Shown: piece after piece, positions 8,401-15,564 of the stretch | How positions within the stretch are numbered: position 1 is the stretch's first letter | How the letters are laid out: every line of letters starts with the position of its first letter | NCBI GenBank assembly: GCA_964577275.1 | Contig: CAZNYR010000084.1 | Location: forward strand, 1 to 17,812 | Length of the DNA stretch: 17,812 bases | Origin: UBA2561 sp964577275 | GTDB taxonomy: Bacteria; Bacteroidota; Bacteroidia; Cytophagales; Thermoflexibacteraceae | Reading direction: 5' to 3' | Translations under genes and position numbers: made by a program | Notes under the pieces: generated by a model | What the model was told of the DNA's origin: nothing | What the model saw: only the letters and a program-made list of their open reading frames with translations | The model's database searches: none

Positions 8401-11400
8401 GCCGTAATGAGTTCCAAAACTTATGATATTCGGCACTATTCGCAAATTCGGGAGCGCACAAATTGCGGTGATGCTTGTCGCGCAAGTTTTCGAGTTGATA
8501 ATCCAAAAAACTTGCAAATAACATATTGATATTCAGAATATTACCTTCCATATCGTATTCGGCAACCCCATAAGATTCATCCATGGCGGCTTGTTTGCCT
8601 CGATTTTCGCTGTTAGCAATTCGTCTTTGGGTTACGTCCTTGCCATAAAAAACGACTTTGATGGGTTGGTTATCCAAATCAAAAATCGGATTATAACTTC
8701 CTTCATACCAGACAGTTGTGCCATCTTTCTTTATTCTTCGATATACTTCGGTGTCGTACTCTCCGTTGCGGAGTTTTCGCCATAAATCTTGGTAGGTTTT
8801 GGAGGCAACATCTTCGGGGCGACATAACATTTTGTGATTTCTGCCTTTGATTTGATGTAATTCGTATCCAAAACGCTCCAAAAATGTCGTATCGGCATCC
8901 AAAATTGTGCCGTCCATGCCATATTCGATGACATCATTTACTCGTCCGATGGCTTCTAATGTTTCCCCAAATTCTAAATCTTTTTGTTTCTGCTCGGTAA
9001 TATCATTTGCCAAATATAAAATTTTGGTGATTTCGTTTTTATCATTCCGAACTGGCGTGTAAGTCATTAAAAACCAGCGGTCTTGTCCTGTTTTGGTTTT
9101 CCTTCGGACTTCGCCCCCGAAAGGTTTTCCCTGTCTTAATCCTTGCCAAGTTTGCCGAAAATCATTCAAATCAGCCATCGGAATAAACATTTCCACATGA
9201 TTTCCTTTTACCTCGTCCAGGGTATATTCCATCGTGTTGAGAAAGTTTCTATTGGCATCCAACAAAATGCCATCGACCGAATATTCAGATTTAATCAGCG
9301 TGGAATCCACTGCATCAAGTAAACCCGTAATTTGGGCATCTTTTTCGATTAAATCTGCCTGATTTTTTTGGATAATTTCCAGATTGGATTGTAATAAAGC
9401 CTCTTTTTCTTGGGCTTCAAGTAATAATTGTGCGCCTTTTTTGCTGTCCACAAAAGCCGTAATGAGGTAAGATAAATTATTGAGCAAACTATATTCTTCC
9501 TCTATAAATGGATTATCCGCCTTTGCTTTTCGGGATAATTGCGTATAAACCACCTCAATTTGGAGCGTTTTTCCGTCAATCGTAGTGGTTTGGTGCGATT
9601 GTACCCATGGTGTTTCTTTGAAATTTTCGGTTTGATAAATTTGTCCATCAAACGTAATTCGGGCTTCCGCATAATCGGGATGTTGCCAAGCAGGCGGAAA
9701 AACGTGGACTACTTCGGTCAAGGCATCATGCACATTATCGTGTTTGTGCATAATAATTTCGGCTTGCTTTACGCCATTTAATTCCTTGATGCGTTCGGCA
9801 TTATCAGTCAGTAGATTGTGAATGCGTACCAGATTTTCCTTTTCTTTGGTGATGTCCCGTGCAATGGCAATCAATCCCAAATGCTTTCCTTTGTTATCGA
9901 CCCAAGGCGAAATCCGCAAATTGACGGGAAAACGTTTGCCATTTTTGGCGATATACGTCCACTCTCGTTCATAGATTTCGCCCCGCAAAGGGATAAATCT
10001 AAAAATATCAAAACTGGCTTCCAGCGATGCGCCGTACTCTTGGTTTAGTCGTTCGGTTTCTTGCCTAATTTCCTCACTATCATGGAATTGTGCGGGAGTC
10101 ATGGTTAAGGCTTCGGCTTCGGTATAGCCTAATTTTTCTTCGGCTTTATCGTTCCAAAACTTAATATTTCCGTCATTATCGGTGGCGATAAATATCTGCC
10201 CAGTTGCCGTAAGCAAACTTTCAGTAAAAAGCTGTGCATTTTCCGAATTTTCGAGCTGATGCAAAACGAGTTCCTCCTGATTTTTCTGCTCCGTAACATC
10301 AAATCGAACGCCGATATATTTTATGGGCTTGCCTTCCTTGTCCAATACGGGCGCAATCGTGGCATCGACCCAATAATATCCATCATTTTTATCCCGATTT
10401 TTGTATGTTCCCCGGAATACTTTTCCATTTTGGATTTTCTCCCACATTTCTTTAAAAACATCCTTGGGCGTATCGGGGTGTCGGATAATATTATGAGGCT
10501 GCCCTATGAGTTCGTCCTGAGTATATTTGGAAATTTCACAAAGTTTGTTGTTGGCATACGTAATATTTCCATAAAGGTCTGATTCTGAAAGCAATGCGGC
10601 TTCGTCCAAGACGGCTAATCGAGCTTCTAATTCTCCTCTTAAATCCTCTTGTTCTTGAGCTTTTAGGGTTCGTTCCGTAAAATCCAGATTTACGCCAATC
10701 ATTTTGATAGGTTTGCCCGTATTATCCAAAATGCTTTTGGCTAAAGCTCGCACATAATGCATTTGCCCGTTTTGGGTACTTACCCGAAATTCGGTATCAA
10801 ACATCGTATTGGTATCGATGGCGGTCTGAATTTCGTGTGTGGCACGCTCTCGGTCGTCCTCGTGAAGGCTGGTTTGCCAGAGGTCAAAACTTGGTTGGGT
10901 AGCTTCGGTAACGCCATACATTTTATACATTTGGGCATTCCAAACCAACTCACCCGTGAGCATATTCCATTCCCAAACGCCAATATCCGCCGATTCGGCA
11001 GCCAATTCGAGGCGTTGATTCAGGTTTTGCAGCGTTTCGGCTTGGATTTTTTGTTCGGTAATATCAAACCGAATCGCCACGTATTTATAGATTTTTCCAT
11101 CCTCATCAAAGATGGGCGCAACCGTGGCATCCACCCAATAAAAATCACCATTTTTCTTACGATTTTTGATTTCGCCCTGAAAAACATTGCCCGCCTGAAT
11201 CGTATCCCACATTTCTTTGAAAACCGAAGCGGGCATATCGGGATGACGGATAATGTTGTGCGGTTTTCCGATGAGTTCCTCTCGGCTATATTCTGCGGTA
11301 TGACAAAATTTGTCATTAACATAAATTATTGTCCCGTACAAATCAGTTTCGGAAACCAAAGCTGCTTCATTCAAAATGCCTGCTCGTGTAACCGAATCAT

Positions 11401-11485
11401 TATCAATACTTTGGTGTGGTTTGGTGCTATCAGGATTTTCTTTCGGGAATAGATTATCTTTTTTTAGGTTATCGCCAAGTGCCAT
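5435..11485 (-). CDS. Giant soluble multi-PAS methyl-accepting chemotaxis protein
   Basis: A 2016-residue cytoplasmic chemoreceptor with no signal peptide or transmembrane segment. In order: PAS1 (about 35-146) and PAS3 (291-401) of Aer type, with PAS2 (157-272) between them; PAS4 (418-548); a GAF-like domain with a PPAWQHP motif (568-682); PAS5 (717-832); six PAS domains (841-1566) with an exact 122-residue period; HAMP-like helices (about 1567-1715); and an MCP signalling hairpin (about 1720-2010). The hairpin tip is canonical (EIANQTNLLALNAAIEAARAG, about 1840-1860) and should bind CheA and CheW. Glu pairs E1934/E1935 and E1969/E1970 sit 35 residues apart in one heptad register and may be methylation sites. 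No CheR/CheB-tethering pentapeptide ends the protein. PAS1 and PAS3 keep RHPD-type residues like those that bind FAD in Aer, so redox or energy sensing is a reasonable inference. The array ligands are unknown. The gene is monocistronic and converges on valS. Confidence 0.93.
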   Translation of the reverse strand: MALGDNLKKDNLFPKENPDSTKPHQSIDNDSVTRAGILNEAALVSETDLYGTIIYVNDKFCHTAEYSREELIGKPHNIIRHPDMPASVFKEMWDTIQAGNVFQGEIKNRKKNGDFYWVDATVAPIFDEDGKIYKYVAIRFDITEQKIQAETLQNLNQRLELAAESADIGVWEWNMLTGELVWNAQMYKMYGVTEATQPSFDLWQTSLHEDDRERATHEIQTAIDTNTMFDTEFRVSTQNGQMHYVRALAKSILDNTGKPIKMIGVNLDFTERTLKAQEQEDLRGELEARLAVLDEAALLSESDLYGNITYANNKLCEISKYTQDELIGQPHNIIRHPDTPKDVFKEMWEKIQNGKVFRGTYKNRDKNDGYYWVDATIAPVLDKEGKPIKYIGVRFDVTEQKNQEELVLHQLENSENAQLFTESLLTATGQIFIATDNDGNIKFWNDKAEEKLGYTEAEALTMTPAQFHDSEEIRQETERLNQEYGASLEASFDIFRFIPLRGEIYEREWTYIAKNGKRFPVNLRISPWVDNKGKHLGLIAIARDITKEKENLVRIHNLLTDNAERIKELNGVKQAEIIMHKHDNVHDALTEVVHVFPPAWQHPDYAEARITFDGQIYQTENFKETPWVQSHQTTTIDGKTLQIEVVYTQLSRKAKADNPFIEEEYSLLNNLSYLITAFVDSKKGAQLLLEAQEKEALLQSNLEIIQKNQADLIEKDAQITGLLDAVDSTLIKSEYSVDGILLDANRNFLNTMEYTLDEVKGNHVEMFIPMADLNDFRQTWQGLRQGKPFGGEVRRKTKTGQDRWFLMTYTPVRNDKNEITKILYLANDITEQKQKDLEFGETLEAIGRVNDVIEYGMDGTILDADTTFLERFGYELHQIKGRNHKMLCRPEDVASKTYQDLWRKLRNGEYDTEVYRRIKKDGTTVWYEGSYNPIFDLDNQPIKVVFYGKDVTQRRIANSENRGKQAAMDESYGVAEYDMEGNILNINMLFASFLDYQLENLRDKHHRNLCAPEFANSAEYHKFWNSLRQGEFQRGIYKRIGLDGKKVWLQATYNPIRDYDGKIYKVVQYAHDITERRKRELDNRGKQEALNKSYGAIEFAMDGRILEANDIFLNIMGYQIEDIKGEHHRIFVTPKTANSKEYQQFWERLQKGEFFTDTYKRIRKDGTERWLQATYNPVRDYDGKLHKVVKYALDITEPHNMAIENRGKQDSINKSYASVEYDLEGNVLTANDLFLEITNYRLKEITQMNHADLCRPEYAKSEKYHQFWNTLKTGEFKQGDYRRVDKQNEVRWFQGTYNPIRNADGEIFKIVQYAHDITEQRIQNLENASKQEAIDRSYGVIEFDMNGTILTANDLYLNYVNYAVEEIKGKHHSVLCRADHVAHPSYKNFWDKLNRGEHDTETYKRIGKNGVELWLEGTYNPIRNEEGILYKVVSYVQDATERRTANSENRGKLSAIGKTYASVEFNLDGTVIWANQNFLNSLGYTLEELKGKHHRTLCEPEYVQSQEYRAFWTQLNQGEFSQGTFKRIGKNGQEVWFDAIYNPIRDFDGRIFKVVKYAQDVTDFKISLTAASEFLENIENGNLDVDIELHKIKPTGDIANMIESNLSLREKLRNTIREVTRVARLAGTEGKLDERVKLAEATGAWKNLNDLLNNLLDSVSDPVTRIQKVVSALSQGDLTNRFDEKASAGDIQNMAKALNLALNNINGLLKNIEIGTLTLDNSTEQMLEQFKEMEKNTLTVVTEIKQIAMGMNEQVRRTDESAKLVDGILKASDAMGTKSEIINRSAETGMGSCKNGMSIIEKLVKNMSEIENSADSTSGSINVLAQRSEEISRTLNVINEIANQTNLLALNAAIEAARAGDAGRGFQVVAEEIRKLAERSKSATIEIEKVIKDVQKDVSSAGKAIDKMEFSVYNGNSATQEAQKVFETILNSSEETLTLSKDVLSASGDQKDAIRLIAENIRQIVVVSEETATGTQNVTISAQQLDQAVSQVAQTGTNLATLAEELKDGVGQFKLN
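6788..8959 (-). repeat. 366-bp tandem array encoding PAS6-PAS11
   Basis: Six PAS-coding units follow one another with an exact 366-bp (122-residue) period. Landmarks keep the phase. A linker NRGKQ-type sequence lies at residues 961, 1083, 1205, 1327 (NASKQ) and 1449. The pattern also survives in DNA: (G/A)CCTCGAT ends at 7140, 7872, 8238 and 8604, all separated by multiples of 366. Each unit ends in a (Y/F)NPI/V...DxT signature. PAS5, just upstream, is a more diverged relative at about 120 residues spacing. Confidence 0.9.
10283..10618 (-). repeat. PAS3-coding copy of the Aer-like PAS domain
   Basis: Encodes residues 290-401 of the chemoreceptor. It is a close copy of PAS1 (11048-11383), 255 residues downstream, sharing IGxPHNIIRHPDxP, VFKEMW and YWVDATxAPxxDxxGK. 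The spacing indicates that a two-PAS block was duplicated or an Aer-like module inserted twice. Confidence 0.85.
11048..11383 (-). repeat. PAS1-coding copy of the Aer-like PAS domain
   Basis: Encodes residues 35-146. It matches the PAS domain of the energy-taxis receptor Aer in GKPHNIIRHPDMP, in the following FxxMW and in KNRKKNGDFYWV. N57, R80, H81, D83 and W93 occupy the places of Aer residues implicated in FAD binding. The assignment to Aer is by recalled motif, not by a search. Confidence 0.85.
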
Positions 11486-11529
11486 AATGGTTTTGTGGGT
11501 TTACTGGGAAATTGTATATATCTGATTTA

Positions 11530-11563
11530 CAAAGTAAATGATAAATCGCTCTGGTTTTTCAAA
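11530..11563 (-). promoter_or_regulatory. Candidate promoter of the PAS-MCP gene
   Basis: Read on the minus strand, TTTG (11563-11560) is followed after 22 bp by TTACTTTG (11537-11530). The second is a 5-of-6 match to the Bacteroidota -7 consensus TAnnTTTG. It would start transcription roughly 35-40 bp before the ATG at 11485. Spacing is slightly long and one key base is wrong, so this is only a candidate. Confidence 0.25.
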
Positions 11564-11687
11564 TTATCAATTTTTGGTGGGATTTCAAAAAAAAGGGTCA
11601 AAAATTTTGCCTAAAAAACTACGTGGCGGTCTTATTTTTTTGGAGAGGATTTCAATTTTCATTAAAATAATGATTATCAATGGGTTA

Positions 11688-11720
11688 TGACCTGTCAAAT
11701 TTTAAAAACTTGGCAGGTCA
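11688..11720 (-). terminator. Hairpin terminator after the EamA transporter gene
   Basis: TGACCTGTCAAATTTT on the left pairs with AAAACTTGGCAGGTCA on the right, with one wobble and one mismatch in the stem. It lies 11 bp beyond the stop codon of the minus-strand transporter. It shares the core CCTGTCAA.TT / AACTTG.CAGG with the valS terminator at 5378-5416, pointing to a palindrome family. The flanks are not strongly T-rich, so termination efficiency is uncertain. Confidence 0.65.
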
Positions 11721-11731
11721 AATCTACCGAT

Positions 11732-12634
11732 TTAGACCGATTTTGCTTTCAGTTTTCGGCGCACATCGTAGCGTTGTAAAATCGGATAGACCAATACCGA
11801 AGCAAACACAATGCTCGTTCCCACATAAAAATCGGGGGTCAGTTGTTCGTGTTCTTGGTACAAAATAGCTGCCATGATGGTGCCATAAATTGGCTCCATA
11901 TTGACGCTCAAATTCATGGTAAAAGCGGTAATTCTTTGCATAATTTTGACCGCCAAAGAGTACGCATAAACCGTGCAAACCAATGACAAAATCAGAATCG
12001 CACCCCAGCCCCAAGTTGTCGTATTGAATTGTAAGGTCTGGTTTTCAGCAAAAAAATACGCATAAATCGGCAAAAATAAAGCACAAAACACCCATGCCCC
12101 CGACATTTGCCAGAAAGAAATCACGTAAGGGTCGTATTTTTTGGCATATCGAGCATTAATTACCGCAAAGATTGCTGCCAAAAGTGCCGCACCGACCGCC
12201 AAAATCAAGCCCAATACATGGTCAAATTCGGCACGTAAAATGATTTGCAAACCATAAATAATCAGCACGCCTAACAATACTTCGTACCACAAAATTTTAC
12301 GGCGCATCATAATCGGTTCGGTGAACGATGTCCAGAGTGTTGAGGTCGCAATGCCCGCCAAACAAAGCGATACATTAGAATAATAAATGGCGGCAAAAAA
12401 CAGCGTCCAGTGCAAGCCCACCAGCATTCCCGTCAAAAACATCCCACGCATGGTGCGTTTGCCGAGCCGAATGGTTTTTCGTTGCCACACCAGCCAAATT
12501 GCCAAGACCACCGCCGCAATGCCCGTCCGATAAAACACCAATTCGGGCGCAGGCAAGCCACTTTCTTTGCCCAAAATCGCCGTAAAACCCCAAATGATGA
12601 TGATAAAATGAAGCGTCAGATAATCTTTCCACAT
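11732..12634 (-). CDS. EamA/DMT-superfamily transporter
   Basis: A 300-residue integral inner-membrane protein made of two EamA repeats (about 6-133 and 141-285), giving roughly ten transmembrane helices, the normal size for the family. The N-terminus (MWKDYLTLHFIIIIWGFTAILGK) is the usual first helix, and the end of the second repeat carries NLSVNMEPIYG followed by LTPDFYVGTSI, typical of Bacteroidota members. A short basic tail (DVRRKLKAKSV) is cytoplasmic. Family members export amino acids, metabolites or other small molecules. Nothing in the sequence or the neighbouring genes identifies the substrate. It has its own likely promoter and terminator and is not obviously in an operon with the chemoreceptor gene 246 bp downstream. 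Confidence 0.95.
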   Translation of the reverse strand: MWKDYLTLHFIIIIWGFTAILGKESGLPAPELVFYRTGIAAVVLAIWLVWQRKTIRLGKRTMRGMFLTGMLVGLHWTLFFAAIYYSNVSLCLAGIATSTLWTSFTEPIMMRRKILWYEVLLGVLIIYGLQIILRAEFDHVLGLILAVGAALLAAIFAVINARYAKKYDPYVISFWQMSGAWVFCALFLPIYAYFFAENQTLQFNTTTWGWGAILILSLVCTVYAYSLAVKIMQRITAFTMNLSVNMEPIYGTIMAAILYQEHEQLTPDFYVGTSIVFASVLVYPILQRYDVRRKLKAKSV

Positions 12635-12702
12635 GATTCTAATGATTATTGGTTTAAATTAGTTTTTAACACCCTGAAAAACTGATAGTTACAAAACGGG
12701 TG

Positions 12703-12710
12703 CAAAGGTA
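12703..12710 (-). promoter_or_regulatory. Candidate -7 element for the EamA transporter gene
   Basis: On the minus strand the sequence reads TACCTTTG, an exact TAnnTTTG match, 68 bp before the start codon at 12634. A TTTTG lies about 24 bp further upstream (12739-12735), rather far for a -33 element. The location in the 137-bp gap is right; the weak partner lowers confidence. Confidence 0.35.
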
Positions 12711-12737
12711 AATCCTTTTTTAATTTTGAGATGACAA

Positions 12738-12773
12738 AAGCCTAAAAATAACCTCAAACGTCAAATTAGGCTT
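12738..12773 (-). terminator. Probable terminator of the LysM protein gene
   Basis: AAGCCTAA (12738-12745) and TTAGGCTT (12766-12773) form a perfect 8-bp stem around a 20-base loop. On the minus strand it overlaps the stop codon of the LysM gene and ends in a short T-run. The long loop and weak tail make it less certain than the other hairpins in the window. Confidence 0.42.
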
Positions 12774-15564
12774 ATTTTTTTCGCAACTGAACCACCAGTC
12801 TCATGCCCTCCCGAAGGTCAGAAATATGCAGCGGAAGTGCATTCCAAGTCCTTAATTCTGAAACCTTTACATCAAATTTATCGGCTATGGCATAAATATT
12901 ATCGCCTTTTTTGACCACATAAAATGCCCCTGCCAAAGCCAAATATTCGCTCGGAGCGGTACTATTTTGTCGCGTTTGCTTTTTTTCCAAATACATCGGA
13001 TTGGTTAATAAAAGCGTATCGCCTGCCATAAACAACACATTATCAGGGACTTGATTCCATGATTTGAGCTTTTCCAACCCAACAGCCTCCGATGCAGAAA
13101 TCTGCGCCAGCGTTTCGCCAGTTTGATAGATATGGTAATCCGCAGGAATTACGTGATAAAGCGCAAAATTATACGGCGATTTGAACCGAATTTTATGCCA
13201 AGGATGCTGATTTTCAGCAAATAACGCCGAAGTTTGATTCAAGAAAATCGTATCGCCTGTGTTTAAATTTTGCAAATCCGAAGCCGTTAGATGATTCCAT
13301 GAAATTAACTGTTCTTCTTCCAAATCATATTGTTGCGCCACTTGCTTGAGGTTTTGCGCTGGCTCTAAAATATGAAAATCAGAAATATCTTTTTTTGTAT
13401 TATTCAAAGAATCTGAATTTGTCTTTTTATCCATAATCTGTTCGGGTTCGATATAGCCAGATGGGATAACTTTTTGTTTTTCGCCATAAGGCTTCAGAAG
13501 TAATTGTTCGCCTCCAATTCCGATGGCATACGAACTCATTGGCTTGTTATTCCAGCGTGCTATTTCACGGTCTTCAATCTGTAAATGCTTCGCAATCGTA
13601 TAAATATTTTCGCCAAATCCTGCATTATATACATTGATTTCACCTTTTAAATCCAATTTTGTACCGGGCATCAAATCGGATTGCATGGACTGCGTGGGAT
13701 TCCATTTTGCCAGCCGATTGAGCGGAATATTTAACTTATAAGCAATTCGCGTCATGCTTTCGGGTTTGATAACCAAATAACACACAATCGGAATAGGTTT
13801 CCGAAAAAACGGTTCGGGCTTTTTCATTTCGCCTTCCCGAACTTTTACCCGAATTTTATCGCCATAAAGCAGTACACTATTGGTTTTCAGGTTATTCCAT
13901 TTCAAAATGGCTTCCGTGGTTATGTTGTATTTTTGGGCAATTTGATACGGCGTTTCATTTTTTTGTACCGTGTGTAAAATGTATAATGAATCGGGCGTAT
14001 ATTCAATTTGAGGTGTTTTATCTTCCAAAATAACAGGCTTCGAGTCTTCATTTTCAGTAGGCAAAGCCGTATTAATTTTTAGGATTTTTAGAATTTTTCC
14101 TTCCATAAGATTAAGATTATTTCCCAAATTATTCCAATTTCTGATTTCAGCAATCGAAACCTGATATTTTTTTGCAATCTGAAATAAATTCTCTCCTTTT
14201 TTTACGGTATGATATAATAAAGTATCTTTTGAAACCGTATGATTTGAGTTTGTTTCAGCATCAAATTCGGAAACGTTATCAAGCGTATCGGTTACTATTT
14301 TAGGTGATTTCTGACTCAAATAAAGTACCCTTCCCGCTTTCGGAAATTCATTTCTTTGGATTGCATTATTTTTAGTAATAACATGAAGTTTTAAAGCAAA
14401 TTTTTGGGCAACATCCCAGAAGGTTTCTTCGTGTTTGAGCGTATATTTTTGGACAGAAACCGTATTTTTTTTGGGTTCAAAATAGTACACTTTGCCTGTC
14501 TGAATGTTATCAAATTCGGACATATCATTGATTTTCAAGAATTTATGAACTGAAATCCTGCCTAATTCTGCCAGTTCGCTCGGTTGAGTTTCGTGTTCTG
14601 TCAGCACGCCACGCAATCCGTTGATGGTAGCTAAAGTGTACTCTTGTTGGCGAAAACGTACTCGTTCTTGATGAATGATCATGGGATATTCTAATTTTGT
14701 ATTATTTTGAGATTGAAAAAAATCAGATTGACTTTCGGTATAGCCTAATTTTCGGGTAATTTTTTCAAAACTTTCGGGACGAACAGGCAGTAAAATTGGA
14801 CAGTTTTCATAACATTTATGGACATCTAAAATCCATTCGTTGAATGTCAAAATTTCATCGGTAGATAATTCCGTAAGTTGGGCAATTTGTAAGGCAGAAT
14901 AATTTTTCGGATTGTCAAATTTCCATAATCGGAAGTCCGAATGAGAGTCCGTTTCCTGATTAAAAACCAAGAAATGCGCCGCAAAATTTATCAAATACGG
15001 ATGCGTATTTTCATCAATGATAAGTTCAGAATTATTTTTTATTTCATTGGTAATCAATTTATTAGTTTGAATTAAACCAATTTTGTGCGATAAAACCGTA
15101 TATAGTGAATTACGTAAATAATATTGATTATTCGCAAAGAATTGCGCCAATCGTTCGGTGGCGTGTGTGAGGTGTTTTCGGAGGTCAGGATTTTGAGTTT
15201 GCAATCCAATTTCAGTGGCTTGTTCATCAGAAATAGCCCAGAAACCGACTCGTTTTTGATGCTCAAAATTTCCTTCTGCGCCACTTTCCATGAGCATGAT
15301 GTGCCGAAAATCAGGGTGTACGTTTTGTGCTTTCAAAATTGGAATCACCAAAGGCGAATAAACCTGTAATCGTGTGTAATATAATTGTACTTTTTCAAGA
15401 TTTCTCTTGATGCTATCCGCTTTGTTTTGGATAATTCTTTGGGCATTTTCATTCACTTTCAGGATTAAATCCGCAAAAGCCATCTGTTTAGGAACAACCG
15501 TTTGTTGAGCGAGTGTTATCTGAATAATACATAAGCTCAAGCCTATCAAAATAATTTTTTTCAT
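12772..15564 (-). CDS. Secreted LysM-repeat protein with divergent MltD/SLT-like domain
   Basis: A 930-residue exported protein. I place the start at 15564 because MKKIILIGLSLCIIQITLA is a clear signal peptide, probably cleaved near residue 19; the frame extends 15 codons further upstream without similar support. Residues about 70-180 resemble the lytic transglycosylase fold of MltD: LMESGAEG with the candidate catalytic Glu93, VGFWAIS at 106-112, and LSHKIG at 159-163. The second and third motifs are degenerate. Eight LysM-like repeats follow, at about 374-416, 450-493, 529-573, 596-639, 645-691, 730-775, 810-853 and 881-926, each with a (V/I)xxxE/D..xIA...x(L/I)xxWN pattern. A weaker ninth lies near 310-363. 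LysM repeats bind peptidoglycan glycan chains, so a cell-wall-attached role is likely. Whether the N-terminal domain still cuts is doubtful. It is transcribed divergently from the PilJ-phosphatase gene. Confidence 0.88.
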   Translation of the reverse strand: MKKIILIGLSLCIIQITLAQQTVVPKQMAFADLILKVNENAQRIIQNKADSIKRNLEKVQLYYTRLQVYSPLVIPILKAQNVHPDFRHIMLMESGAEGNFEHQKRVGFWAISDEQATEIGLQTQNPDLRKHLTHATERLAQFFANNQYYLRNSLYTVLSHKIGLIQTNKLITNEIKNNSELIIDENTHPYLINFAAHFLVFNQETDSHSDFRLWKFDNPKNYSALQIAQLTELSTDEILTFNEWILDVHKCYENCPILLPVRPESFEKITRKLGYTESQSDFFQSQNNTKLEYPMIIHQERVRFRQQEYTLATINGLRGVLTEHETQPSELAELGRISVHKFLKINDMSEFDNIQTGKVYYFEPKKNTVSVQKYTLKHEETFWDVAQKFALKLHVITKNNAIQRNEFPKAGRVLYLSQKSPKIVTDTLDNVSEFDAETNSNHTVSKDTLLYHTVKKGENLFQIAKKYQVSIAEIRNWNNLGNNLNLMEGKILKILKINTALPTENEDSKPVILEDKTPQIEYTPDSLYILHTVQKNETPYQIAQKYNITTEAILKWNNLKTNSVLLYGDKIRVKVREGEMKKPEPFFRKPIPIVCYLVIKPESMTRIAYKLNIPLNRLAKWNPTQSMQSDLMPGTKLDLKGEINVYNAGFGENIYTIAKHLQIEDREIARWNNKPMSSYAIGIGGEQLLLKPYGEKQKVIPSGYIEPEQIMDKKTNSDSLNNTKKDISDFHILEPAQNLKQVAQQYDLEEEQLISWNHLTASDLQNLNTGDTIFLNQTSALFAENQHPWHKIRFKSPYNFALYHVIPADYHIYQTGETLAQISASEAVGLEKLKSWNQVPDNVLFMAGDTLLLTNPMYLEKKQTRQNSTAPSEYLALAGAFYVVKKGDNIYAIADKFDVKVSELRTWNALPLHISDLREGMRLVVQLRKK

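Noticed and set aside
6788..8959. CRISPR-like or mobile repeat array
   Set aside because: The periodicity is 366 bp, in phase with codons, and codes for PAS domains; there are no short direct repeats with unique spacers and no cas or transposase genes.
10757..11452. 231-residue open frame antisense to the PAS1-PAS2 coding part
   Set aside because: It lies wholly over well-supported coding sequence on the other strand and shows no domain, so it is a shadow of codon bias. The same holds for the 159-residue antisense frame at 5934-6413.
11665..11679. Fur-box-like 7-1-7 palindrome (AAATAATGATTATCA)
   Set aside because: It matches 12 of 14 positions of a Fur-type box, but in A/T-rich DNA this is weak, it lies about 180 bp before the chemoreceptor start, and no iron gene is near.
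11719..11726. TAGATTTG on the minus strand as the promoter of the chemoreceptor gene
   Set aside because: It fits the -7 consensus but is 234 bp from the start, overlaps the transporter's terminator hairpin and has no -33 partner.
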